DNA of 64,000 nucleotides, from assembly GCA_958295645.1 (NCBI GenBank), contig OY282361.1:1764501-1828500 (forward strand), in the 5' to 3' direction. This DNA comes from Longimicrobiales bacterium (GTDB lineage Bacteria > Gemmatimonadota > Gemmatimonadetes > Longimicrobiales > Gaopeijiaceae). This document shows positions 18,650 to 26,669 of the stretch, one piece after another. Under the pieces are notes generated by a model. It was not told the DNA's origin. It ran no database searches and was given only the letters and a program-made list of their open reading frames with translations. The stretch's first letter is position 1, and each line of letters opens with the position of its first letter. Made by a program: the position numbers and the translations under genes.

Positions 18650-21600
18650 ATGAACGCCACTCTCCTCGCCGCCGTATCGAGCATCGCAGCCGCCGCGCCT
18701 CCCGTCGCAGCAGTCCTCCCGCAGGAGCCCGCCCCGCTCGCCACCCCCCAGTTGGACGCGCTGCGCCCGCGCAACATCGGCCCGGCCGTCATGAGCGGCC
18801 GCATCGTGGACCTCGCGGTCGTGGAATCGGACCCTTCCAAGTTCTACGTCGCCTCGGCCACCGGCGGCGTCTTCAAGACCTCCGACAACGGCATCACGCT
18901 CTCTCCCGTCTTCGAGCACGAGGGCACGCACTCGGTGGGGGCCATCGCGGTTCATCCCGTGGACACGGCCCTCGTCTGGGTCGGCACCGGCGAGCGGGCC
19001 AGCCGGCAGAGTTCCTCCTGGGGGGACGGCCTCTACAAGAGCACGGACGGCGGCGCCACCTGGACTCACATGGGACTGCGCGAGAGCCGGCACGTCGGCC
19101 GCATCGCGCTGCATCCCTCCGACCCCGAGACCGTCTACGTCGCGGCGATGGGCCACCTCTGGGGTCCCAACGAGGAGCGCGGCCTCTACAAGAGCGCCGA
19201 CGGCGGCGCCACCTGGACCCGCATCCTTCACGTGGACGAAGACACCGGCGCGGTGGACGTGGCACTGGATCCGCAGAACCCCGAGACCGTGTACGCGGCC
19301 ACTTACCAGCGCCGTCGCCGGCCCTGGGGATTCCACGGCGGCGGACCCGGAAGCGCCTTGTACAAGAGCACGGACGGCGGCGCCACCTGGGACAAGCTGA
19401 CCGGCGCGGAGGCGGGTCGCGGGCTGCCCGAGGGCGACATCGGCCGCATCGGCATCTCCATCTATCGATCCGACCCGCGGATTGTCTACGCCAGCGTCGA
19501 GCAGGGCTATCGCTACAACGCCTCCACCGCATACACGGAGCGGCGCGCGGGCATCTATCGCTCCGAGGATCGGGGCGAGTCGTGGGAGCACATGAGCGAC
19601 TGGAATCCCCGCCCCATGTACGCCAGCCAGATCCTCGTCGATCCCAGCGACGACCAGCGCATCTACATGGTCAACAGCTATTCGTTCTCGGACGACGGAG
19701 GCCGCAACTTCACCGTGCCGCGCCAGAGCCTGCACGGCGACGACCGGCTGGTCTGGGTCGATCCGGCGGACTCGCGCCACGTCATGAAGGCGGACGACGG
19801 CGGGCTGGGCATCTCCTACGACCGCGGCCTCAGCTGGCTCTACATCTCCGATCTGCCCGTGAGCCAGTACTACCGGGTCGCGGTGGACATGGCCCGCCCC
19901 TACAACGTGTACGGCGGCCTGCAGGACAACGGCTCCTGGATGGGGCCGAGCGAGACGTACCGAAGCGACGGCATCCTCAACGGCGACTGGAGGCGACTGG
20001 GCGGCGGGGACGGGTTCCTCAACATCCCCGACACGACCAACAACGCCATCGTCTACACCGAGTCGCAGTACTTGGGACTGTCGCGGTTCGACCTCCGCAC
20101 CGGCGAGCGCACGGCCATCCGTCCGGGCGACCCGCAGGGCCACATCGCCGCTCGCCGCAACTGGACGACCTGGAGGGACATTGCCGCGCCCGAGGAACAG
20201 CGGTTGGGCAACGCCATGGCGCCCGCCAACTGGGACGGCCCCTTCGTCGTCTCCCCGCACGACGCCTCCACGCTCTACGCCGGGACCAACGTCCTCTGGA
20301 AGACGACGGACAGGGGCGACTCCTGGACCGCGCTGGGCGACCTGACCACCGGCGTGGATCGCCGCACGCTACCGATCATGGGCCAGGCCCCCGGCGAGTT
20401 CGTTCCGTCGCTGGACGACGGCATCCCCTACTACCCCACGATCTCCGCCGTCGCCGAGAGCCCGCTGGCCGAAGGTCTGCTCTACGCCGGCACGGACGAC
20501 GGACGGCTGCACGTCTCCCGAGACGGAGGCGCGACGTGGACCGACGTGGCCGGCGCGATGCCGGGTCTGCCGGAGGGCGCCTGGATCGCGGGCCTGGAGC
20601 CGTCCCGGCGCTACGAGGGCCGCCTCTACGCCGTGGTGAACAACTACCGCAACGACGACTACGCCAACTACCTCTACCGGTCCGACGACCACGGCGCGAC
20701 CTGGACGTCCGTCTTGGGCGACCTGCCCCCCGAGCGCGTGCTGCGCACCGTGCGCGAAGACCCTCGCAATCCGGACGTGCTGTTCCTGGGCGCGGAGATC
20801 GGCCTGTTCTACACGATGGACGGAGGGCGCCGCTGGACCGAGCTGCGCGGCGGCATGCCCACGCTGGCCTTCAACGACTTGGCCGTCCATCCGCGCGACA
20901 ACGACCTGGTGCTGGGAACGCACGGGCGCGGCGTGTGGATTCTGGACCAGATCAACGCGCTCCAGGAACTGTCCCAGGAGGTCATGGCGCGGCCCGCCCA
21001 CCTGTTCTCCATCGAGCCGGCCGTGCAGGTGCGCCGGGCGGGACGGGGCGCTCACGCGGGCGACGTGCACTTCCGGGGCGAGAACCCGCCCAACGGCGCC
21101 TTGTTGGACTATTGGCTCGCCCAAGCGGCGGACAGCGGCGAGGTGGAGCTGGTGGTGGAATCGAGCGGCGGCGAGCGGGTCGCGACGCCGGCCGGGACGG
21201 GGTTGCAGGGGATGAACCGGGTCGTGTGGGACCTACGGCACGAAGTGGGCGAGACGGCGGCGGCGGGAGCGGCGGGCGGCAGCTTCGCGGCGCGGGCGGG
21301 CGGAGCCGGGCCCCGGGGGCCGCTGGTCGTGCCGGGCACGTACGTCGTGCGGTTGAGGGCGAGCGGCGCGGAATCGGTTCAGGAGGTCGAAGTGCGCCCG
21401 GATCCGCGCAGCCGGGTCAGCGCAGAGGTGCGGGCCGAGTGGACAGAGACGTTGCTGGAGCTCGCCCGGGCTCGCCTGCGCGCGACGGCCGGGCGCGCCA
21501 GGGCGCGCGCGACGGCGGTTGCGGCCGACGCCGAAGCCCCCGGCCAGGAAGGCCTGGAGGCGGCGAGCCGAGGCGACGCGAAGCTGCGTGGCCTGGAGCG

Positions 21601-21760
21601 CGAGTTCGGCGAAGTGGCGAGCCGCATCGGCCGCCTGTACTCGGCGGTCGAGGGCGTGGTTGCGCCGCTTACTCGCGACCAGCAGTCGCGCCGGGCCTAC
21701 TACCGCCAAGCGCTGGAGACTCTCGAGGCCGAACTGGCCGCGGCCGCGCCGCGCCGATAA
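18650..21760 (+). CDS. VPS10/BNR-repeat secreted beta-propeller protein
   Basis: A 1036-residue protein with a short N-terminal hydrophobic segment and at least eight BNR-type turns (S-x-DGG-x-TW, for example STDGGATW and SRDGGATW) through about residues 40-760, as in the sortilin/VPS10-like 'glycosyl hydrolase' proteins common in Bacteroidota, Acidobacteriota and Gemmatimonadota. The C-terminal 250 residues are Ala/Arg-rich and helical. Catalytic activity is unproven in this group; a surface binding or peptidase-associated role is possible. The last 27 bases of the gene before its stop recur at 26555-26581. Confidence 0.82.
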   Translation: MNATLLAAVSSIAAAAPPVAAVLPQEPAPLATPQLDALRPRNIGPAVMSGRIVDLAVVESDPSKFYVASATGGVFKTSDNGITLSPVFEHEGTHSVGAIAVHPVDTALVWVGTGERASRQSSSWGDGLYKSTDGGATWTHMGLRESRHVGRIALHPSDPETVYVAAMGHLWGPNEERGLYKSADGGATWTRILHVDEDTGAVDVALDPQNPETVYAATYQRRRRPWGFHGGGPGSALYKSTDGGATWDKLTGAEAGRGLPEGDIGRIGISIYRSDPRIVYASVEQGYRYNASTAYTERRAGIYRSEDRGESWEHMSDWNPRPMYASQILVDPSDDQRIYMVNSYSFSDDGGRNFTVPRQSLHGDDRLVWVDPADSRHVMKADDGGLGISYDRGLSWLYISDLPVSQYYRVAVDMARPYNVYGGLQDNGSWMGPSETYRSDGILNGDWRRLGGGDGFLNIPDTTNNAIVYTESQYLGLSRFDLRTGERTAIRPGDPQGHIAARRNWTTWRDIAAPEEQRLGNAMAPANWDGPFVVSPHDASTLYAGTNVLWKTTDRGDSWTALGDLTTGVDRRTLPIMGQAPGEFVPSLDDGIPYYPTISAVAESPLAEGLLYAGTDDGRLHVSRDGGATWTDVAGAMPGLPEGAWIAGLEPSRRYEGRLYAVVNNYRNDDYANYLYRSDDHGATWTSVLGDLPPERVLRTVREDPRNPDVLFLGAEIGLFYTMDGGRRWTELRGGMPTLAFNDLAVHPRDNDLVLGTHGRGVWILDQINALQELSQEVMARPAHLFSIEPAVQVRRAGRGAHAGDVHFRGENPPNGALLDYWLAQAADSGEVELVVESSGGERVATPAGTGLQGMNRVVWDLRHEVGETAAAGAAGGSFAARAGGAGPRGPLVVPGTYVVRLRASGAESVQEVEVRPDPRSRVSAEVRAEWTETLLELARARLRATAGRARARATAVAADAEAPGQEGLEAASRGDAKLRGLEREFGEVASRIGRLYSAVEGVVAPLTRDQQSRRAYYRQALETLEAELAAAAPRR
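21733..21759. repeat. 27-bp direct repeat, left copy (tail of the VPS10-like gene)
   Basis: An exact 27-base match to 26555-26581. Here it is the coding end of the VPS10-like gene; the other copy sits without a gene about 90 bp before the M16 start. The two copies bracket the SGNH copies A-D. Confidence 0.85.
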
Positions 21761-21820
21761 GCTTCGGCTCCGCGCCGAACCGGGTCGGCGAGCCGGCCGA
21801 CGGCGTGTTCGAGGCAACCG
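21760..21820 (+). pseudogene. Relic of an M16 peptidase 3' region
   Basis: About 51 of 61 bases match the intact M16 gene at 29182-29242, and the translation keeps its frame (SFGSAPNR...VFE here, SFGSAPDR...VFE there). It directly follows the VPS10-like stop and directly precedes the C-terminal end of SGNH copy A, the same order M16-then-SGNH seen at 29.5 kb. It looks like what is left of a duplicated M16 gene after deletion. Confidence 0.6.
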
Positions 21821-21830
21821 GCCGTCGGCG

Positions 21831-22611
21831 TTCGCCACAGACCGATCGGTTCCGCTCCAACCATTCCATCACAGCTTCGGCCGCCCATTGGTGGCCCTGC
21901 GGGTTCCAGTGCCAGTCGTGCTTCCACCGGGCGTCCTCGAGAACCCCGCCCTGGCGGAGAATCCAGCCGGCCTGGTCGATCACCGGGATGTCCCGGGCTT
22001 CGGCGAGGCGCACCAAGCCATCGAACCAAGGGCGGCCACGAGTTGCCATCGAGTAACTCGCCAGGACGACCATTGCAAACGCCTCGTCAACCTCTGCAAA
22101 AGCGTCCGAACGCGGAACACCCCGGCGTTCGGATGCGGCGGACGGACGGCAATGCGGCCGTCCTTCTCCCTGACAGCCGTCGGCACTGGAGGTCGATCCG
22201 AGTTCCAACGGTTGGACGCAAAGTTGTCGTAAATGTCGTTCGACACGTAGACGAGCACGACAAGCTTGGGGCGCAGGCGCCGTACCCACTTGTCGTAGAA
22301 CGGCAGCTGGTCGATCTGCCCCGTCGCCCGCCAAGGCTGTTCGTCCGAGATACCGTCCAGAATTCTCGCGAGTTCGTCCAGCGCACCTCCGCATTGGGTG
22401 CCGGATGGCGCCCAACGCCGGGAACGAATTCCATGGGCCGGTGCCGGGAGACGAACGGCGATGCCGAGCGGAGCCACACCTCGTAGCCGGCGGCAATCCC
22501 GCCAGGAACTGCAAGAAGAAGCAAGGCGTTCCACCAGACGACGCGCACTGCCGCGCGAAGACGCGAAGGAGGCCTCGCCGAGTCGGGGGCGGGCGGGGGC
22601 GAGCCGGCCAT
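21831..22611 (-). pseudogene. SGNH hydrolase copy A, broken
   Basis: Homologous to copies B-E. It starts at ATG 22611, only 2 bp beyond the stop of copy B, and keeps the membrane anchor region (NALLLLAVPGGIAAGYEVWL). An internal deletion near 22340 then removes the catalytic GDS block, joining the TNSLG segment to the region before QLPFYDKWVRRLRPK in another frame. A further frame change occurs before the C-terminal HWNPQGHQWAAEAV block, and the normal stop after VCGE is lost, so the frame runs on towards 21669. Without the nucleophile block it cannot be an active esterase. Confidence 0.75.
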
Positions 22612-22613
22612 CG

Positions 22614-23753
22614 TCACTCGCCACAGACCGATTGGTTCCGCTTCAACCATTCAAGCACGGCTTCGGCTGCCCATTGGTGGCCCTGTGGAGTCCAGTGCAG
22701 GTCGTACTCGTACTCAGCGTCCTCGAGGGCCCCGCCCTGGCGGAGAATCCAGTCGGCTTGGTCGATCACCGGGATGTTCCGGGCCTCGGCGAAGCCCGCC
22801 AAGCCATCGAACCGAGGGTTTCCACGAGTTCCCATCGAGTGAATCGCCAGGACGACCAATGCAACGCCGTCAGAACTCGTCCGTTGCTTCCACTGGTCAA
22901 GCCCAAGGAGCGTGAAGTCTTCCGGTTCCTGCCACTGTTGCGAAATCAGCCGATCCGACACCCCCCGCCGGCGGAAGCGGAAATGGTCGACTGGTCCAAG
23001 GAAAACATCAGTGCAAAGGGGACGAACGCGGCAGGCGGCGCGCAAATGACGCTTCAACCACTGCAAGGACGTCCCAGCGCGGAACGCTGCTGCGTTCGGA
23101 TGCGGCAGACGGACGGCAATGCGCCCGCCGTCCTCCTTGACCGCCGTCGGCCTTGGAGGCCGATCGAAATCCCATCCCCAGCCTTCAACGGCACTCCCCG
23201 AGTTGTCGCGAAAGTCGTTCGGCACGAAGACCAGCACGACGAGCTTGGGGCGCAGGCGCCGTACCCACTTGTCGTAGAACGGCAGCTGGGCGATCTGCCC
23301 CGTCTGTCGTCGGCCCCACGCCGAGACGGTGACGTCCAGTTGAGGCAACCGCTCGGTTGCCGATTCCTCCAGCCGAACTTGAAGCTTGTCCGCGATCCCG
23401 ACTTCCGCCGCTTCGACGAAGGAGTCGCCCACGAAGGCGACGTGGCAACTCGCCGCCGCGCGCTCGGGACTCGGCGGCTCCCTGTCGAGGAAGCCAAGGC
23501 TGTTCGTCCGAGATACCGTCCAGAATTCTCGCAAGTTCGTCCAGCGCACCTCCGCATTGGGCACCGGATGGCGCCCCACGCCCGGAACGAATTCTACGGG
23601 CCAGCTCCTGGAGACGAACGGCGATACCGCACGAAGCCACACCTCGTAGCCGACAACCCCGCCAGGAACTGCAAGAAACAAGGCGTTCCAACAGACGACG
23701 CGCAATGCGGCGCGACGCCGCGAAGAAGGCCTTGGCGAGTCGCGGGCCGACAT
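22614..23753 (-). CDS. Membrane-anchored SGNH/GDSL hydrolase, copy B
   Basis: About 379 residues. One N-terminal hydrophobic helix (NALFLAVPGGVVGYEVWL) should anchor it, with the hydrolase outside. SGNH blocks are visible: block I FVGDSFVEA with the nucleophile Ser, a block III-like VFVPNDF, and the catalytic Asp/His block DLHWTPQGHQWAAEAV near the C terminus. Such proteins act as esterases or acyl transferases, often on cell-surface glycans; the substrate here is unknown. The start is placed at 23753 because this ATG aligns with the start codons of copies A, D and E; in-frame starts also exist up to 23789. Copy A follows after 2 bp. Confidence 0.78.
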   Translation of the reverse strand: MSARDSPRPSSRRRAALRVVCWNALFLAVPGGVVGYEVWLRAVSPFVSRSWPVEFVPGVGRHPVPNAEVRWTNLREFWTVSRTNSLGFLDREPPSPERAAASCHVAFVGDSFVEAAEVGIADKLQVRLEESATERLPQLDVTVSAWGRRQTGQIAQLPFYDKWVRRLRPKLVVLVFVPNDFRDNSGSAVEGWGWDFDRPPRPTAVKEDGGRIAVRLPHPNAAAFRAGTSLQWLKRHLRAACRVRPLCTDVFLGPVDHFRFRRRGVSDRLISQQWQEPEDFTLLGLDQWKQRTSSDGVALVVLAIHSMGTRGNPRFDGLAGFAEARNIPVIDQADWILRQGGALEDAEYEYDLHWTPQGHQWAAEAVLEWLKRNQSVCGE

Positions 23754-24029
23754 GGAGGGCTTTCCCATCTTCAATTTTCCCATCTTCAAGGCTCCAAGAA
23801 GCTCCCGCGTCGGATCGGCCCGCCGAAGCGGCAGTCAACCGCTCGGCGAGCGGCACGCCTATTGTAATCGAACCCTAAGCCCGCCGAAAGACGACCGCGC
23901 TGGCCCGCCTCGCGCACCTCCCGCGCATGAGGCCGGTCGCCCTAGCCGGCCATCGTATCGCCACAGACCGATTGGTTCCGCTCCAACCAGTCAAGCACGG
24001 CTTCGGCTGCCCATTGGTGGCCCTGTGGA
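23644..24029. repeat. 386-bp perfect direct repeat, left copy
   Basis: Identical base for base to 24984-25369 at an offset of 1340. It covers the N-terminal codons of copy B, the gap with the shared upstream element, and the C-terminal codons of copy C. Perfect identity between otherwise diverged copies points to recent duplication or gene conversion. Confidence 0.9.
23799..23870 (-). promoter_or_regulatory. Shared structured upstream element (before SGNH copy B)
   Basis: Read on the minus strand, it begins with CGATTACAATAGG, whose TACAAT (23861-23866) could be a -10 box, and continues with the hairpin CCGCTC-GCC-GAGCGG and a second hairpin GCCG-CTT-CGGC. An identical copy lies before copy C, a shortened one before copy D, and a version about 80% identical (58 of 72 bases) starts at 35081 on the plus strand. 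No good -35 box is seen. It may be a promoter plus leader RNA or a dispersed repeat. Confidence 0.5.
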
Positions 24030-25093
24030 ACCCAGTGCAGGTCGTGCTCCCAATGACTGTCCTCGAGAGCCCCGCCCTGGCGGAGAATCCAGTCGGCTTG
24101 GTCGATCACCGGGATGTTCCGGGCCTCGGCGAAGCCCGCCAAGCCATCGAACCGAGGGTTTCCACGAGTTCCCATCGTGTGAATCGCCAGGACGACCAAT
24201 GCAACGCCGTCAGAACTCGTCCGTTGCTTCCACTGGTCAAGCCCAAAGAGCGTGAAGTCTTCCGGTTCCTGCCACTGTTGCGAAATCAGCCGATCCGACA
24301 CCCCCCGGCCGAGGAAGCGGAAACGGTCGACTCGTCCAAGGAAAACATCAGTGCAAAGGGGACGAATGTGGCAGGCGACGCGCAAATGACGCTTCAACCA
24401 CTGCAAGGACGTCCCAGCGCGGAACGCTGCTGCGTTCGGATGCGGCAGACGGACGGCAATGCGCCCGTCGTCCTCCTTGACCGCCGTCGGCCTTGGAGGC
24501 CGATCGAAATCCCATCCCCAGCCTTCAACGGGACTCCCCGAGTTGTCGTGAAAGTCGTTCGGCACGAAGACCAGCACGACGAGCTTGGGGCGCAGGCGCC
24601 GTACCCACTTGTCGTAGAACGGCAGCTGGGCGATCTGCCCCGTCCTCTCTCTGCCCCAAGCCGAAGTGGTGACGTCCAGTTGGGGCAACCGCTCCGCTGC
24701 CAACTCCTCCAGCCGAACTTGAAGCTTGTCCGCGATCCCGACTTCCACCGCTCTGACGTAGGAATCGCCCACGAAGGCGACGTGGCAACTGGCCGCCGCG
24801 CGCTCGGGACTCGGCGGCTCCCTGTCGAGGAAGCCGAGGCTGTTCGTCCGCCCTACCGTCCAGTAGTCGCGCATGTTCGTCCAGCGCACCTCCGCATTGG
24901 GCGCTGGATGGCGCCCCACACCGGGAACGAATTCCAACGGCTGGCGCAAGGAAACGAACGGCCTCGCCGTGCGGAGCCACAATTCGTAGCCGACAACCCC
25001 GCCAGGAACTGCAAGAAACAAGGCGTTCCAACAGACGACGCGCAATGCGGCGCGACGCCGCGAAGAAGGCCTTGGCGAGTCGCGGGCCGACAT
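23942..25093 (-). CDS. Membrane-anchored SGNH/GDSL hydrolase, copy C
   Basis: About 383 residues with the same plan as copy B: membrane helix near residues 15-40, block I FVGDSYVRA, VFVPNDF, and the C-terminal DLHWVPQGHQWAAEAV. It is nearly identical to B in the central region, but its segments around EFVPGVGRH, the TNMRDYW stretch and LEELAAERL match copy D rather than B, so the gene is a mosaic. It ends with four extra residues (DTMAG instead of E) shared with D. The start at 25093 corresponds to 23753 in copy B. Confidence 0.78.
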   Translation of the reverse strand: MSARDSPRPSSRRRAALRVVCWNALFLAVPGGVVGYELWLRTARPFVSLRQPLEFVPGVGRHPAPNAEVRWTNMRDYWTVGRTNSLGFLDREPPSPERAAASCHVAFVGDSYVRAVEVGIADKLQVRLEELAAERLPQLDVTTSAWGRERTGQIAQLPFYDKWVRRLRPKLVVLVFVPNDFHDNSGSPVEGWGWDFDRPPRPTAVKEDDGRIAVRLPHPNAAAFRAGTSLQWLKRHLRVACHIRPLCTDVFLGRVDRFRFLGRGVSDRLISQQWQEPEDFTLFGLDQWKQRTSSDGVALVVLAIHTMGTRGNPRFDGLAGFAEARNIPVIDQADWILRQGGALEDSHWEHDLHWVPQGHQWAAEAVLDWLERNQSVCGDTMAG

Positions 25094-25369
25094 GGAGGGC
25101 TTTCCCATCTTCAATTTTCCCATCTTCAAGGCTCCAAGAAGCTCCCGCGTCGGATCGGCCCGCCGAAGCGGCAGTCAACCGCTCGGCGAGCGGCACGCCT
25201 ATTGTAATCGAACCCTAAGCCCGCCGAAAGACGACCGCGCTGGCCCGCCTCGCGCACCTCCCGCGCATGAGGCCGGTCGCCCTAGCCGGCCATCGTATCG
25301 CCACAGACCGATTGGTTCCGCTCCAACCAGTCAAGCACGGCTTCGGCTGCCCATTGGTGGCCCTGTGGA
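24984..25369. repeat. 386-bp perfect direct repeat, right copy
   Basis: Partner of 23644-24029. Here it spans the start of copy C, the C-D gap and the end of copy D. Identity stops sharply at both ends, after which the genes differ at scattered bases. Confidence 0.9.
25139..25210 (-). promoter_or_regulatory. Shared structured upstream element (before SGNH copy C)
   Basis: Identical to 23799-23870 because it lies within the 386-bp repeat. Putative -10 TACAAT at 25201-25206, followed by the same two hairpins, 46 bp from the chosen start codon of copy C. Confidence 0.5.
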
Positions 25370-26436
25370 GTCCAGTGCCTGTCGTGCTTCCACACGGCGT
25401 CCTCGGGCGTCCCGCCCTGGCGGAGAATCCAGCCGGCCTGGCTGATCACCGGGATGTCCCGGGCCTCGGCGAGGCGCGCCAAGCCATCGAAATGAGGGTC
25501 GCCACGAGTTCCCATCGAGCGAATCGCCAGGACGACCAGTACAACGCGGTCGGATCTCGTCCGTTCCTTCCACTGGTCAAGCGCAAAGGCCGTGAAGTCT
25601 GCCGACACCCACAACCCCTCAACAGGAGGCGGCAAGTCTGGCGCCATCCCGTGGAGGAATTCGTCGTATGGTCCGAGGAGGACGTCAGCGCAAAGGGGGC
25701 GAAGGCCACAGGCGACGCGAAAACGACCTGTCAATATCTTCATGGGCGTCCGAGCGCGGTACGCCTCGGAACTCGGATGCGGCAGATGAACGGCAATGCG
25801 GCCGTCCTCCTTCCTGACTGCCGCCCGCCTTGGAGGCCGATCGTAGTCCCATCCCAAGCCTTCATAGCCCAGCGACGAGTTGTTCCCAACGTCGTTCGGC
25901 CCGAAGACGAGCACGACCAGCTTGGGGCGCAGGCGCCGTACCCACTTGTCGTAGTACGGCAGCTGAGCGATCTGCCCCGTCCCCTCTCTGCCCCAAGCCG
26001 AAGTGGTGACGTCCAGTTGGGGCAACCGCTCCGCCGCCAACTCCTCCAGCCGAACTTGAAGCTTGTCCGCGACCCCGACTTCCACCGCTCTGACGTAGGA
26101 GTCGCCCACGAAGGCGACGTGGCAACTGGCCGCCGCGCGCTCGGGACTCGGCGGCTCCCTGTCGAGGAAGCCAAGGCTGTTCGTCCGAGATACCGTCCAG
26201 AATTCTCGCATGTTCGTCCAGCGCACCTCCGCATTGGGCACCGGATGGCGCCCCACGCCGGGAACGAATTCGAACAGCTGGTGCAAGGAGACGAACGGCC
26301 TTGCCGTGCGGAGCCACAATTCGTAGCCGGCGGCAATCCCGCCCGGAACTGCAAGAAGAAGCAAGGCGTTCCAACAGACGACGCGCATTGCAGCGCGAAG
26401 GCCTCGTCTAAGTCGGGGGGGGGGGGGGGCTCGCAT
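25282..26436 (-). CDS. Membrane-anchored SGNH/GDSL hydrolase, copy D, with poly-C start region
   Basis: From ATG 26436 the protein is about 384 residues: Met-Arg-Ala, then a Pro run from a C15 tract, the membrane helix, block I FVGDSYVRA, VFGPNDV and C-terminal HWTPQGHQWAAEAV (DRHW here where B and C have DLHW). The middle third (after GPND) diverges clearly from B and C, while both ends are close, again a mosaic. The frame is also open up to 26508, but those codons come from an inserted gene fragment. The homopolymer directly after the start could switch the frame on and off. Confidence 0.75.
   Translation of the reverse strand: MRAPPPPRLRRGLRAAMRVVCWNALLLLAVPGGIAAGYELWLRTARPFVSLHQLFEFVPGVGRHPVPNAEVRWTNMREFWTVSRTNSLGFLDREPPSPERAAASCHVAFVGDSYVRAVEVGVADKLQVRLEELAAERLPQLDVTTSAWGREGTGQIAQLPYYDKWVRRLRPKLVVLVFGPNDVGNNSSLGYEGLGWDYDRPPRRAAVRKEDGRIAVHLPHPSSEAYRARTPMKILTGRFRVACGLRPLCADVLLGPYDEFLHGMAPDLPPPVEGLWVSADFTAFALDQWKERTRSDRVVLVVLAIRSMGTRGDPHFDGLARLAEARDIPVISQAGWILRQGGTPEDAVWKHDRHWTPQGHQWAAEAVLDWLERNQSVCGDTMAG
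26415..26429. repeat. G15/C15 homopolymer in SGNH copy D
   Basis: Fifteen consecutive G on the plus strand, read as C on the coding strand, beginning seven bases into the gene. At this length the frame is open into the SGNH domain. Homopolymers of this length slip readily in replication and also in sequencing. Confidence 0.8.
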
Positions 26437-26492
26437 GTTCGTCCGACGCACCTCCGCATTGAGTGCTCGATGGCGCCCCACGCCAGAAACGA
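26437..26492 (-). pseudogene. Fragment of an SGNH gene inserted before copy D
   Basis: About 56 bases closely match the internal part of the SGNH genes that encodes GVGRH...NAEVRWTN (compare copy C near 24870-24930). The piece lies directly upstream of the copy D start and cuts short the shared upstream element. It is in frame with copy D, giving a possible N-terminal extension from 26508. Confidence 0.6.
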
Positions 26493-26536
26493 AGCGGCGG
26501 CCAAGCACTCGGCGAGCGGCACACCTATTGTAACTG
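26493..26536 (-). promoter_or_regulatory. Shortened shared upstream element (before SGNH copy D)
   Basis: About 44 bases of the element seen before copies B and C. The possible -10 TACAAT (26527-26532) is intact; the hairpin is weaker (GAGTGC instead of GAGCGG). It ends where the inserted SGNH fragment begins. Confidence 0.45.
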
Positions 26537-26554
26537 AGCCCCTACGCCTGCGGG

Positions 26555-26581
26555 ACTGGCCGCGGCCGCGCCGCGCCGATA
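26555..26581. repeat. 27-bp direct repeat, right copy
   Basis: Exact copy of the VPS10-like gene tail (21733-21759), here outside any gene, 88 bp before the M16 start. It marks the likely junction of an ancient tandem duplication. Confidence 0.85.
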
Positions 26582-26669
26582 GGTTTGACGGCGCAGGCGT
26601 TGGCGCCACCGGCAACGGGACGATCCGCGTCTGCCAGCCTCGACTCAACCAAATCCGAAGAGGACCAAG

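Noticed and set aside
23752-24255. Plus-strand frames repeated identically in the SGNH array
   Set aside because: They are antisense shadows of the SGNH genes and repeat only because the DNA does.
21733-26581. 27-bp flanking repeats as target-site duplication of a transposon
   Set aside because: No transposase or terminal inverted repeats are present, and one copy is the coding end of a gene; a tandem duplication explains it better.
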